A stretch of DNA of 43,303 bases from CAZDAW01 sp964503685. Its GTDB lineage: Bacteria > Chloroflexota > Anaerolineae > Anaerolineales > Anaerolineaceae. The position numbers and the translations under genes are program-made. The notes under the pieces are model-generated. The model saw nothing but the letters and a program-made list of their open reading frames with translations. It was not told the origin of the DNA and made no database searches. Positions 16,271 to 24,755 of this stretch are shown piece after piece. Every line of letters starts with the position of its first letter. Position 1 is the first letter of the stretch. The stretch spans positions 1 through 43,303 of the forward strand of contig CAZDAW010000021.1 in assembly GCA_964503685.1 (NCBI GenBank), read 5' to 3'.

Positions 16271-17137
16271 ATGCTCCCTGAGTTTGAATTGTATACACCT
16301 CATAGCCTTCAAGAGGCTCTACAACTTCTGGATAAAAATGCCCCCTCTGCGTTTCCGATTGCCGGCGGCACCAATTTGACCGTCGATATGCGCAGCGGCC
16401 GGCACCGCCCAAAGGTGTTAGTGGCGATTGATCGTTTGCCTGAATTGAAAGGCGTCTGGCGTGATGATAATGGAAATGTTGCAATAGGAAGCGGGACGTG
16501 TATTGCTGATTTATTAAACGAACCGCTTCTTAGCCAGTATGCGCCGGCGCTGGTTCAGGCAGCCCGGCTGTTTGCCAACCCCTTGATTCGCAACCGCGCA
16601 ACGATTGGCGGGAATCTGGGCGACGCTTCGCCTGCGGCTGATTCTGCGCCGCCATTGCTCATTGCTGACGCCGAAGTTGAGCTGGCGAGCCAGGGCGGCA
16701 ACCGGCGGGTGCCGCTGGCGGAATTCTTTATCGGGGTGCGCAAGACACAACTGAAGCCAGGGGAGTTAATCAAGGCCGTGTATTTCCCGATTATGCCCGC
16801 TCAATGCAAGTCTGGTTACTACAAGTTGGGGCTGCGGAAAGCAGACGCTATTTCTGTTATCAGTGTGGCAGTTATGCTTGAGGGACAGAAAGGACGCTGC
16901 AGTCGGGCTCGGATCGCTCTGGGTTCTGTCGCGCCGGTTCCCACCCGCGCTCTGGCCGCCGAGGATGCTCTCAAGGGGCAGCCAATAAGCGATACGCTGC
17001 TCTCTGAGGCGGCTCGTCTGGCGGCTGAATCTGCATCTCCTATAAGTGATCTACGCGCATCTGCAGAATATCGCCGTCGGATGGTGGCTGTTTTGGTGAA
17101 AAGACTGCTTTCACAGGCTGCTGCAGAATTACAATAA
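16271..17137 (+). CDS. FAD-binding subunit of Mo-hydroxylase (set 2)
   Basis: A 288-residue CoxM/XdhB-like flavoprotein. The start at 16271 is favoured over an in-frame ATG at 16238 inside the previous gene, because TGAGGA sits 5 bp before it and the protein then begins MLPEFELYTPHSLQEAL as relatives do. FAD-binding motifs are PIAGGTNLTVDM and RATIGGNLGDASPAAD. The C-terminal domain includes ALGSVAPVPTRA. It follows the set 1 fusion by 7 bp and precedes the separate 2Fe-2S and Mo subunits, so it should be the electron-output subunit of a second heterotrimeric hydroxylase. Confidence 0.92.
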   Translation: MLPEFELYTPHSLQEALQLLDKNAPSAFPIAGGTNLTVDMRSGRHRPKVLVAIDRLPELKGVWRDDNGNVAIGSGTCIADLLNEPLLSQYAPALVQAARLFANPLIRNRATIGGNLGDASPAADSAPPLLIADAEVELASQGGNRRVPLAEFFIGVRKTQLKPGELIKAVYFPIMPAQCKSGYYKLGLRKADAISVISVAVMLEGQKGRCSRARIALGSVAPVPTRALAAEDALKGQPISDTLLSEAARLAAESASPISDLRASAEYRRRMVAVLVKRLLSQAAAELQ

Positions 17138-17149
17138 AAAGGAGGCACG

Positions 17150-17635
17150 ATGGAATCAAAAATTATTAATCTAAACGTAAATGGACGCAAACATCAAGTC
17201 GCTTTGCCGCCAAACATTACCCTTTTACGGGCGTTGCGTGAACACTTGGGATACGTGGATGTAAAAAATGGTTGCGAGAAAGGCGATTGCGGCGCCTGTA
17301 CTGTTTTACTGAATGGCAGAGCTGTCAATAGCTGCATGGTTTTAGCCTGGCAGGCAGATGGCGCTGAGATAATTACGAATGCTGGTTTGGGTACAATGGC
17401 GGAACCGCATCTTATTCAACAGGCATTTGCTGATGTTGGGGCAGCTCAGTGCGGTTACTGTACCCCGGGGATGGTTTTGTCGGCCAAGGCGCTGCTGGAT
17501 TCCAATCCACATCCCACTGAAGGTGAGATCCGCGAAGCGATTTCAGGGAATCTTTGCCGTTGCACGGGTTACAGCCAGATTATAGAAGCGGTGCAGCTTG
17601 CTGCAGAGCGGATGGCTGCCCAGGGAGGTGAATGA
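17150..17635 (+). CDS. [2Fe-2S] subunit of Mo-hydroxylase (set 2)
   Basis: A 161-residue CoxS/XdhC-type iron-sulfur protein of normal length. The ferredoxin-like half carries GCEKGDCGACTVLLNG plus a following Cys in VNSCMV. The helical half carries AQCGYCTPGM and LCRCTGYSQ for the second cluster near molybdopterin. AAAAGGAGG precedes the ATG. The stop overlaps the start of the Mo subunit by 4 bp, so the two are translationally coupled. Confidence 0.95.
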   Translation: MESKIINLNVNGRKHQVALPPNITLLRALREHLGYVDVKNGCEKGDCGACTVLLNGRAVNSCMVLAWQADGAEIITNAGLGTMAEPHLIQQAFADVGAAQCGYCTPGMVLSAKALLDSNPHPTEGEIREAISGNLCRCTGYSQIIEAVQLAAERMAAQGGE

Positions 17636-19959
17636 TGAAATATACAGCTAAACCTTTACCGCCCGTCAATTTGCCGGAACTGCGTCAGGTTGGAAAGCCT
17701 CTACGCCGGGTGGACGCAATGGGTAAAACGGTTGGCAAGACGCTCTATGCGGCGGATGTGTTTATGCCCAATATGCTGCACGCCAAAGTGTTTCGCAGCA
17801 GTGTGCCGCATGCCCGGATTAAGCGATTAGATGTCAGCAAAGCTCGATCTTTACCGGGTGTTGCCTGCGTACTTGTTCATGAGGATTTACCCCAGTCCGT
17901 TCTGGTGACAGATATGCCTGGCCAGACCGGGCAGAAGCGCCGGGCCGGTTCTGACGCGCATGTGCTGGCATCTGATGTGGTGCGTTTTGTCGGCGACCCG
18001 ATCGCTCTGGTTGCTGCTGAGACATTGGCAATAGCCGAACACGCCCTGGAATTGATTGAAGTGGAATATGAAATATTGCCGGCGGTTTACGATCCATTGG
18101 AAGCTATGAAACCTGGCGCACCGATTGTGACGCCTCCTGATAATATTGTTGCTCAATGGAAGGTTCGTAAAGGTGATATTCAAGCGGGTTTCAATGCGGC
18201 TGATTTGATTGTGGAAAACACCTTCAGCGTCCCATTCATCGATCATGCTTACCTGGAACCGGAAGCTGGCCTGGCGTGGGTGGATGACCGCGGCGTCGTG
18301 AATATCCGAGTCTGTACTCAGGTTGTGGAACATTTTCGCAGCATTGCCCTCGCATTGGGCATTCCGCAGAACAAATTGCACATTCAGGGTACGATGCTCG
18401 GGGGCGGCTTTGGCGGCAAGGAGGATATTACTGTTGAAATCTTCATTGGTTTGCTGACGTTAGCCACGAAGCGGCCAGTTCTGTTGGAATATACCCGTGA
18501 AGAATCTCTTATGGCGCATTCCAAACGCCATCCTTTTATCATTACCCATAAAACAGGCGTCACAAAGGATGGCAAGATTACCGCCGCTCAGATTAAAATG
18601 ATCGCCAATTCGGGCGCTTATGTCTATCTGAGCCCTTATGTTTTGCTATATGCAACGGGTACTTCAACTGGCCCCTATCGCGTTGATAACCTGCATGTGG
18701 ATAGTTATGCTGTGGCAACGAATAATCCTTTTACCAGCGCTTTTCGCGGTTTTGGCGCGGCGCAGGCTTGCTTTGCCTACGAGCGGCAGATGGATGAGGT
18801 TGCTAAAAAACTGGGCATGGATCCCTACGAATTTCGTTGCAAGAATTATATTAAAACCGGCGAGCGCGGCGTCAATCAGCAAATTAAAACAGCCGCCTGG
18901 CTGGAAGAAACGGCTTCCCGCGCTTTGGAAGCGCTTGGCGAGAAGACCCCTGATCATGACCGGGTGAAAGTTGGACAGGGTTTTGCCTCTTATATGCAGA
19001 GTTATGGACGAATCACCTGGTTTCATGATACATCTCAGGCATGGGTTGGTCTTGAGTTAGACGGTACCGTTACAATTCGATGCGGCATACCTGATTTGGG
19101 CGGTGGACATGTATCGGCTGCCTGTCAGGTTGCCAGTGAAGTGTTGGGCGTACCGTTAGACCATGTGACAATTTATAATACCGATTCGGCGCTCACTCCG
19201 CTGGCTGGAACATCAACGGCTACCCGCCAGCTCTATATGTCGGGCAACGCGGTGTTCCAGGCTGCCAGCGCCGTGCGTAAGACGCTGCTCGAACGGGCAT
19301 CCAAACAGTTGGAAGAGCCGGTTGAAAATCTGGATATCTTTGATGGACGAGTTTTTGTGAAAGCCGATCCAAAACAATTTATTGCGTTGCCCGAACTGGC
19401 GGCAAAATGCGCCGCTGAAGGTTTGCCGCTGGCCAACCTGGCGCTTTTCAAGGCGCCTTTCACTGATCCGATTGATCCAGAAACCGGACAGGGTGATATC
19501 TGGCCCGATTTCACGTTTGGATGTCAGGCTATCGAAGCAGCCGTGGATACCGAGACAGGCGAGGTGACGATTTTGAAGAGTGTTGCCTGCCACGATGTGG
19601 GGCGGGCGGTTAACCCGGCTGCTGTACGCGGGCAGATCGAAGGCGGCGGCGCTCAAGGAATTGGTTACGCTTTGATGGAGGAGATCATCGTCAAAGACGG
19701 TAAACTGGTTACCCCTTCACTATCCGAATATCTGATTCCTACATCAATGGATATTCCGAAAACGAAGGTGATTATTCTTGAATCGGGATCGGGTCTTGGA
19801 CCTTTTGGGGCGAAGGGGATTGGGGAACCTGCTTTAACGCCGGCTGCGCCTGCAGTAGCCAATGCGGTTGCCAATGCAATCGGCGCTCCAGTTAATTCTT
19901 TGCCTCTCACGCCAGAAAAGGTTTTGCAGGCCATTGACCTTGCCCGGCGAAATGGATGA
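17632..19959 (+). CDS. Xanthine dehydrogenase family, molybdopterin-binding large subunit (set 2)
   Basis: A 775-residue Mo-hydroxylase large subunit paralogous to the set 1 protein. Here the landmarks are canonical: MLGGGFGGKED, the SAFRGFGAAQ loop with R372, and GPFGAKGIGEPALTP with the presumed base E732. The hammerhead domain begins GKTLYAADVFMPNMLHAKV. GGGAGGTGA lies just before two adjacent ATGs (17632 and 17635). With the preceding FAD and 2Fe-2S subunits it forms an alpha-beta-gamma enzyme that hydroxylates an N-heterocycle or aldehyde. Substrate is unknown; xanthine or hypoxanthine is possible. Molybdenum-cofactor sulfuration or insertion factors (XdhC/CoxF types) are not in the window. 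Confidence 0.93.
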   Translation: MMKYTAKPLPPVNLPELRQVGKPLRRVDAMGKTVGKTLYAADVFMPNMLHAKVFRSSVPHARIKRLDVSKARSLPGVACVLVHEDLPQSVLVTDMPGQTGQKRRAGSDAHVLASDVVRFVGDPIALVAAETLAIAEHALELIEVEYEILPAVYDPLEAMKPGAPIVTPPDNIVAQWKVRKGDIQAGFNAADLIVENTFSVPFIDHAYLEPEAGLAWVDDRGVVNIRVCTQVVEHFRSIALALGIPQNKLHIQGTMLGGGFGGKEDITVEIFIGLLTLATKRPVLLEYTREESLMAHSKRHPFIITHKTGVTKDGKITAAQIKMIANSGAYVYLSPYVLLYATGTSTGPYRVDNLHVDSYAVATNNPFTSAFRGFGAAQACFAYERQMDEVAKKLGMDPYEFRCKNYIKTGERGVNQQIKTAAWLEETASRALEALGEKTPDHDRVKVGQGFASYMQSYGRITWFHDTSQAWVGLELDGTVTIRCGIPDLGGGHVSAACQVASEVLGVPLDHVTIYNTDSALTPLAGTSTATRQLYMSGNAVFQAASAVRKTLLERASKQLEEPVENLDIFDGRVFVKADPKQFIALPELAAKCAAEGLPLANLALFKAPFTDPIDPETGQGDIWPDFTFGCQAIEAAVDTETGEVTILKSVACHDVGRAVNPAAVRGQIEGGGAQGIGYALMEEIIVKDGKLVTPSLSEYLIPTSMDIPKTKVIILESGSGLGPFGAKGIGEPALTPAAPAVANAVANAIGAPVNSLPLTPEKVLQAIDLARRNG

Positions 19960-19979
19960 TCACTGATTTTATTTTCAAT

Positions 19980-20009
19980 CCCCTCTGCCATGGATAAATG
20001 ACAGAGGGG
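19980..20009 (+). terminator. Hairpin between the set 2 hydroxylase and the amidinohydrolase gene
   Basis: CCCCTCTG pairs with CAGAGGGG, extended by CAT/ATG across one mismatch, leaving a 6-base loop. Only a weak T-rich stretch follows. It probably causes partial termination or processing and does not fully end the transcript. Confidence 0.6.
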
Positions 20010-20038
20010 ATACTTATTGTAAAAACATGAGGAGAATC

Positions 20039-21076
20039 ATGGATAACGATTATGTCAATCGCGTCAAGGATATTCCTCTATACCGTCCCGGAAAGCCGCC
20101 GTTGACTTTTTTTGACAGCAGTTTCAAAGATGAGCTTGAGAAAACGTGGGGCAAAGCTTGGGGAAGCCAATCGAGTTATGCAAAGCTGCGGGCGGTCATT
20201 GTTCACCGCCCGGGGCAGGAGGCGCTCTGGGGCGAGATCGACCCTGACTTTTTCAACCTGCCTACCGGTATGCCAGATTTGCCTCGCATGCAGGCGCAAT
20301 GGGATGAATTTGTGCGCGTCTTGCAGGAAAATGAGGTGGAAATCTATCATCTGAACGCGCCGCCGCCTGTGCATGGAACCTACGGCATTCCCTTGCGAAG
20401 CGCAACCTATACCCACGAAACCTTGATGGTGAAAGGTGGGGCGATCATCTGCCGCTGCGCTCCGGCTTATAAGCGCGGCCTGGAATATTATCAATCGCGT
20501 ACGATCGGCGCACTGGGATGCCCAATTCTCTATACGGTTCATGGAATGGGCTTTTTTGAGTCGTCCAACGCCGTGTGGTTGGATAAAAAAAGCTTACCGT
20601 TAGCAATCAGTCAGCGGTCAAACATGAATGGCCTCCAACAGGTGGCGGCCGTCGTACAACAGTTTGGCGTGGAAGATGTGCATGTCGTTCACCTGCCGGG
20701 GCCGTTGAACACTCGAAAAGCCCAGACGGGCAAGGGCGGGGGAGCATTTCATCTTGACATGGTGTTTGGAGTTGCCGCCGAAAGATTGGGGGTGATCTAC
20801 CCGCCGTGCGTCGGATATGATTTCATCGACTATCTGCTGCATACCAAGGGCTTTGATTTGATCGAAATCCCTGAAGAAGAAGTAAACGGATGCCCGTCCA
20901 ACTTTCTGGTTTTGGAGCCTGGAAAACTGGTGATGCCGGCCGGAAACCCGATAGTGACCGGTGAGCTTCGCAAGCGGGGTATCACCGTGATCGAAGTCGA
21001 TTTGAGCGAATTCACGAATGCCGGCGGCGGCCCAACCTGCATGACGATGCCATTAATTCGTGACGATGAGAAATAA
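20039..21076 (+). CDS. Arginine deiminase/amidinotransferase-fold amidinohydrolase
   Basis: A 345-residue member of the guanidino-group modifying superfamily (arginine deiminase, DDAH, amidinotransferase). The catalytic His is H238 in GGGAFHLDMVF, and the nucleophilic Cys is C334 in GGGPTCMTMPL near the C terminus, as in the family. An early conserved stretch is LRAVIVHRPGQE. The start at 20039 has GAGGAG 4 bp upstream; an ATG at 20027 is less well placed. The superfamily cleaves or transfers the amidino group of guanidino compounds, giving ureido products, ammonia or amines. Between Mo-hydroxylases and a hydantoinase it probably acts on a guanidino or iminourea intermediate. Substrate unknown. 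Confidence 0.82.
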   Translation: MDNDYVNRVKDIPLYRPGKPPLTFFDSSFKDELEKTWGKAWGSQSSYAKLRAVIVHRPGQEALWGEIDPDFFNLPTGMPDLPRMQAQWDEFVRVLQENEVEIYHLNAPPPVHGTYGIPLRSATYTHETLMVKGGAIICRCAPAYKRGLEYYQSRTIGALGCPILYTVHGMGFFESSNAVWLDKKSLPLAISQRSNMNGLQQVAAVVQQFGVEDVHVVHLPGPLNTRKAQTGKGGGAFHLDMVFGVAAERLGVIYPPCVGYDFIDYLLHTKGFDLIEIPEEEVNGCPSNFLVLEPGKLVMPAGNPIVTGELRKRGITVIEVDLSEFTNAGGGPTCMTMPLIRDDEK

Positions 21077-21116
21077 AACTGCTACAATAAAAGAAGCTAA
21101 TATTCAGGATGTGACC

Positions 21117-22484
21117 ATGAGCGAAAATTATGATTTATTGTTGACCGGTGGGATGGTAGTAACGGGGGAAGGACAGCAGCTTGCTGATGTGGGCGTGAAG
21201 GGTGAGAAAATTGTTGCACTGGGCAAAGATTTACCCCGCGCCGGATGCAAGGAGATCATTGATGTAACTGGCCGATATATGTTTCCGGGTATCATTGATG
21301 TTCATGTTCACCCGGTTTATTTAGACGATGTGGAAGATTGCTCGCGTGTCGCGGCATACAGTGGAACGACCACTTTGCTGCATTATGCCTACGCCAAAAA
21401 AGGTGAAAGCCTGGTGGAAAAAGTCAGTGAAATGCTGAATGATGCAGCGAAACGTTCGATCCTTGATTTTGGTTTGCACGGTGGTTTGTGGGATGCGCCG
21501 ATTCAGGTGCCTGAAATTCCTAAAGTTATGGAAATGGGAGTGCGTACTTTCAAATTCTTCCTGACGTATCTCAAGCAGGGCTGGTACACGGATGATTACC
21601 AGCTTATTAAAGCGATGGATATTCTGGCTGAACAAGGCGGCATGGCGATGGTGCATGCCGAAAATGGCGGTGGAATTGATTATCTTGAAGATAAATATCT
21701 GAAGGGGCCGTTGGCTTCGGCTAAGAATTTTAACATCTCGCGCCCGGCAGCATTTGAAGAAGAAGCCATATTTCGTTCGATTTGTCTGGCTGAAGTAATG
21801 AAATGCCCGCTGTATATTCCTCATGTCACATCGGCGCGCGCCCTGCGCCCAATTCGCCAGGCGCAGGCTGAAGGTTTGCCGGTTTTTGGCGAAACGTGTC
21901 CGCAATATCTCAATCTGACGCAGGCAATCACCGATGAGCGCGGCGCACTGGCAAAAATTGGTCCTCCTATTCGGACGGCTGAAGACCAGGCGGCCTTGTG
22001 GGGCGGCCTGCGCGAGGGTACGCTGCAGGTAGTGGCGTCTGATCATGCCCCCAAAGCCAAGGATGTCAACGGCGATTTCTTGACCCAAGGCTTTGGCGCG
22101 CCGCAAATTGAAACTCTGCTGCCTATGACTTATGAGGGTGGGGTCAATCATGGACGTATCAGTGTGGTGCGGCTGGTGCAGGTGTTATGCGAGAACCCGG
22201 CGCGCATCTTTGGCCTTTATCCGCAGAAAGGAACCATCGCGGTCGGCGCGGATGCAGATCTGGTGATTTTTAACCCGCGCAAAGAGTTCACGATCAGGGC
22301 TGAGAACCAGCACAGCAAGGTCGGTTATACTCTCTTTGAAGGACGGAAAGTGTTGGGCTATGCCGAAATGTCTTTTCAGCGCGGTCAGCATGTTCTCTGG
22401 CAGGGTGAAATTGTGGCCAAACCGGGCGCGGGCCAATTTTTACCCACCCAGCCTGCCAGACAAAAACCGATATTCACGGGATGA
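21117..22484 (+). CDS. Dihydropyrimidinase/hydantoinase/allantoinase-family cyclic amidohydrolase
   Basis: A 455-residue amidohydrolase. The start at 21117 is chosen because CAGGA lies 7 bp upstream and the protein then begins MSENYDLLLTGGMVV; an ATG at 21060 inside the previous gene is less likely. The complete binuclear metal set is present: H63 and H65 in DVHVHP, carboxylated-lysine candidate K146 in TFKFFLTY, H180 in MVHAEN, H236 in IPHVTS and D309 in ASDHAP, with spacing as in D-hydantoinase. These enzymes hydrolyse cyclic amides (dihydropyrimidine, hydantoin, allantoin, or xanthine in purine fermenters) to ureido acids. The substrate is not determinable; context favours a purine or hydantoin-like ring. 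Confidence 0.9.
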   Translation: MSENYDLLLTGGMVVTGEGQQLADVGVKGEKIVALGKDLPRAGCKEIIDVTGRYMFPGIIDVHVHPVYLDDVEDCSRVAAYSGTTTLLHYAYAKKGESLVEKVSEMLNDAAKRSILDFGLHGGLWDAPIQVPEIPKVMEMGVRTFKFFLTYLKQGWYTDDYQLIKAMDILAEQGGMAMVHAENGGGIDYLEDKYLKGPLASAKNFNISRPAAFEEEAIFRSICLAEVMKCPLYIPHVTSARALRPIRQAQAEGLPVFGETCPQYLNLTQAITDERGALAKIGPPIRTAEDQAALWGGLREGTLQVVASDHAPKAKDVNGDFLTQGFGAPQIETLLPMTYEGGVNHGRISVVRLVQVLCENPARIFGLYPQKGTIAVGADADLVIFNPRKEFTIRAENQHSKVGYTLFEGRKVLGYAEMSFQRGQHVLWQGEIVAKPGAGQFLPTQPARQKPIFTG

Positions 22485-22792
22485 TTTCTATGGAAACGAG
22501 ACGGGGTACAGCCACCCAAAAAGTGTTCGGCGGGAAGCTGATTCGTGTCGATGTGACGTTTACCTCGACCATTGAATCGGTTAAAATCACCGGAGATTTC
22601 TTCCTGCATCCAGAGGATACGCTTGTTGAAATCGAGAAGAAATTGGCGGGGGTTCCGCTTCCAATTCAGAAGGCCCGCCTGATTCAACAAATTGAAGCTA
22701 TTCTGAAGGAGCGCCAGGCTGAATTGATCGGCGCCAGCGCGGCTGATCTGGTAGTGGTTCTCGATGAGGCGGTGTCATGCTGTTCAGACTGA
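22481..22792 (+). CDS. lplB: Lipoate-protein ligase accessory domain protein (LplB-like)
   Basis: A 103-residue protein resembling the C-terminal accessory domain of bacterial lipoate-protein ligase A, encoded separately as in archaeal LplA/LplB systems. Family-like stretches are GGKLIRVDVTF, IESVKITGDFFLHPED, then IEKKLAGVPL. The ATG at 22481 overlaps the hydantoinase stop; a second ATG at 22490 is also possible. It overlaps the catalytic subunit gene by 16 bp. The accessory domain is needed for adenylating lipoate, and the catalytic partner then transfers it. No lipoyl-domain protein is encoded in the window. Confidence 0.8.
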   Translation: MISMETRRGTATQKVFGGKLIRVDVTFTSTIESVKITGDFFLHPEDTLVEIEKKLAGVPLPIQKARLIQQIEAILKERQAELIGASAADLVVVLDEAVSCCSD

Positions 22793-23523
22793 TTCGTTTC
22801 CAATATTTTGATGCTTTCACGAATATGGCTCTGGATGAAGCGATCATGGAAAGTATCCGGGCAGGCGAATCATTGCCTACGATACGTTTTTATGGCTGGA
22901 AACCGTCCGCAATTTCAATTGGTTACTTTCAGGGTTTGCACAATGAGGTTAATCTGGAAGCCTGCCATGAAGCAGGCGTCGATGTCGTCCGCCGTCTCAC
23001 TGGCGGCGGAGCTGTTTACCATGATACAGAAGGCGAGGTGACTTATAGCATTCTGGGCCCTTTGGATATATTTCCGGGAGCGGTCATTGATTCATACCGT
23101 TTGATCTGTGAGGATATTGTTTATGCATTAAAGATGTTGGAAATTACGGCAAGTTTTCAACCCATCAATGATATTGTAGTAGGCGATCAGAAAATCTCTG
23201 GTAATGCACAGACTCGGCGTGGGGGTATTTTATTACAGCATGGTACGATCCTGTATCGTGTGGATGTTGAGAAAATGTTTTCACTGCTCAACGTCAGCGA
23301 GAAGAAAGTCGATGATAAATTGATTAAGAGCGTCAAGAAACGGGTGACCAGCATTGTTGAGTATAAGAAAATATCTGTCGAGCGGTTGATCGCTGCATTG
23401 GAAGATGCCTTCAGTCGGGGCAAAGAAATTACAATTGGCGATTACACACCCAAAGAAATGCAACGCGCTGCCGAATTATGCCGGGAAAAATATAAAACGG
23501 ATCGCTGGAACGCGTTGCGTTAG
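22777..23523 (+). CDS. lplA: Lipoate-protein ligase A-type catalytic subunit (bipartite)
   Basis: A 248-residue BPL/LplA/LipB-fold protein. Hallmarks are DVVRRLTGGGAVYHD (ligand-binding RRxxGGG), EVTYSI, and GDQKISGNAQ with K139 as the lipoyl-AMP-contacting lysine, followed by HGTIL. It lacks the C-terminal accessory domain, which the overlapping upstream gene supplies. GAGGCGG precedes the ATG. The pair attaches lipoate (or octanoate) to lipoyl domains of glycine-cleavage H protein or 2-oxoacid dehydrogenases. The tight overlap with a hydantoinase cluster suggests a lipoyl-dependent step such as glycine cleavage in the same catabolism, but no H protein is in view. Confidence 0.87.
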   Translation: MLFRLIRFQYFDAFTNMALDEAIMESIRAGESLPTIRFYGWKPSAISIGYFQGLHNEVNLEACHEAGVDVVRRLTGGGAVYHDTEGEVTYSILGPLDIFPGAVIDSYRLICEDIVYALKMLEITASFQPINDIVVGDQKISGNAQTRRGGILLQHGTILYRVDVEKMFSLLNVSEKKVDDKLIKSVKKRVTSIVEYKKISVERLIAALEDAFSRGKEITIGDYTPKEMQRAAELCREKYKTDRWNALR

Positions 23524-23558
23524 CCGGAATCACTATTTTTATATAACAGGAGGCATTC

Positions 23559-23954
23559 ATGGCCATCCAACCTGGTTTGGCTAAAGAGCTTACAATTACC
23601 GTGCTGCCGGAACACACCGCCGCCGCTTTTGATAAGAAGATCCCTCCCGTGCTCAGCACACCGCATCTGATCGGATTTCTTGAGGGTGCGGCGCATGCCG
23701 TCATTGCCGGGGAATTGGATGAGGGTCAAAGCAGCGTCGGTTCTCAAATTTGTCTGCGCCACATGGCGGCAACGCCGGTGGGAATGCAGGTTCGCATTCG
23801 CGTGGTGCTGCTCGATGTTGATGGCCGGCGTTTGACCTATAAAGTTGAAGCCTGGGATGAAGTGGAAAAGGTTGCCGAAGGCGATCACGAACGGTTCATC
23901 ATCGATTGGAAACGTTTTGTCGATAAAGTTGAGAAGAAGGCCTCTCAAAAATGA
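23559..23954 (+). CDS. Hotdog-fold thioesterase, FlK-like
   Basis: A 131-residue single-domain hotdog protein similar to fluoroacetyl-CoA thioesterase FlK and its housekeeping relatives. The FlK-type catalytic residues appear to be present: Thr and Glu in STPHLIGFLEGAAHAVI and the His in LRHMAATPVGM. GGAGG precedes the ATG by 6 bp. It lies 35 bp after lplA and is probably the last gene of the long plus-strand run. It would hydrolyse a short acyl-CoA. In this setting it may relieve a dead-end acyl-CoA or recover CoA. Confidence 0.8.
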   Translation: MAIQPGLAKELTITVLPEHTAAAFDKKIPPVLSTPHLIGFLEGAAHAVIAGELDEGQSSVGSQICLRHMAATPVGMQVRIRVVLLDVDGRRLTYKVEAWDEVEKVAEGDHERFIIDWKRFVDKVEKKASQK

Positions 23955-23975
23955 TTTCAATGGGGCATAGCCAGG

Positions 23976-23996
23976 GATTATCGCACTTCGATAATC
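23976..23996. terminator. Bidirectional hairpin between convergent genes
   Basis: GATTATCG and CGATAATC form a perfect 8-bp stem with a 5-base loop, in the 50-bp gap between the thioesterase (plus) and the lipoprotein (minus). CATA and TATG can extend the stem across a bulge. The position fits a shared terminator. Confidence 0.6.
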
Positions 23997-24004
23997 TATG
24001 GGGG

Positions 24005-24706
24005 TTATTGTAAAACCGGAGCCTCGATTTTCATAGATGGGTTGTATGTGATAACCCAGGTTACTTCAGCTTCGGAGTTTTTTGTTTTACTGATTGCCTG
24101 TACTTTGTATGGTAATTGGTCTTCAATACTGACCCAAACCCTGTTGGAACTGGAGATCAATGTTTCTCCTATTGATTGGGTGCTGATATAAGAGTAAACC
24201 ATCATTTGCTTACCATCGAGTATTTCCGGGCCGGTCACAGTAACTTCATCGATGTTTTTCACCGCTATCTTTGAGAATGTGGCAGCCATTTCGGATACAT
24301 TGAGACTGCTTTGCCCGGCGGAAAATGCTGCCCATTTTCCCTCGTTGCGAACATAATATTGATTGCCAATCGCGATATATTCCTTTTCTCCGAGTTTCAT
24401 GTAGTACCGGTCTGGCGCGATGACATCGATGTTAATCATTATTGAACCTTCTTCTTTACTGGTTATTGTCGTAACAACACTGTAAGGCTGCTGTAGTTGT
24501 CTGGCGAGAGCATTGAGCAGGGATTGTCTTGGATCTGCCGGCGTGGCAATCTGCGCATTTTGGGTGAGTATCAGGTCGCTTTCGGCATTTTGTTTATCAG
24601 GATTGATTTTTTCAGCGGAAGCAGTATCGGGCAGTAAATTGCAGTTGGCAATTACAATTAATAAAACCCCTGTCACGAATAAAATTCTCAAGGGCCGTGT
24701 TTGCAT
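24005..24706 (-). CDS. Lipoprotein, LppX/LolA-like fold suspected
   Basis: A 233-residue exported lipoprotein. The N terminus has a basic start, a hydrophobic core and a lipobox IANC with C22; AGGAG precedes the ATG. The mature part has alternating polar/hydrophobic strands with phrases such as IDVIAPDRYYMKL and GNQYYVRNEGKWAAF. These resemble LppX/LprG- and LolA-like lipoproteins, in which a beta half-barrel is monitored through a changing hydrophobic ligand. This assignment is by resemblance only. It is not in an operon with the neighbouring phosphatase gene, since 160 bp with a possible promoter separate them. Confidence 0.7.
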   Translation of the reverse strand: MQTRPLRILFVTGVLLIVIANCNLLPDTASAEKINPDKQNAESDLILTQNAQIATPADPRQSLLNALARQLQQPYSVVTTITSKEEGSIMINIDVIAPDRYYMKLGEKEYIAIGNQYYVRNEGKWAAFSAGQSSLNVSEMAATFSKIAVKNIDEVTVTGPEILDGKQMMVYSYISTQSIGETLISSSNRVWVSIEDQLPYKVQAISKTKNSEAEVTWVITYNPSMKIEAPVLQ

Positions 24707-24755
24707 CCTGTCTCCTGATCCATAGGGGTGAATACATCTATAGTGTAAAAAAAAC

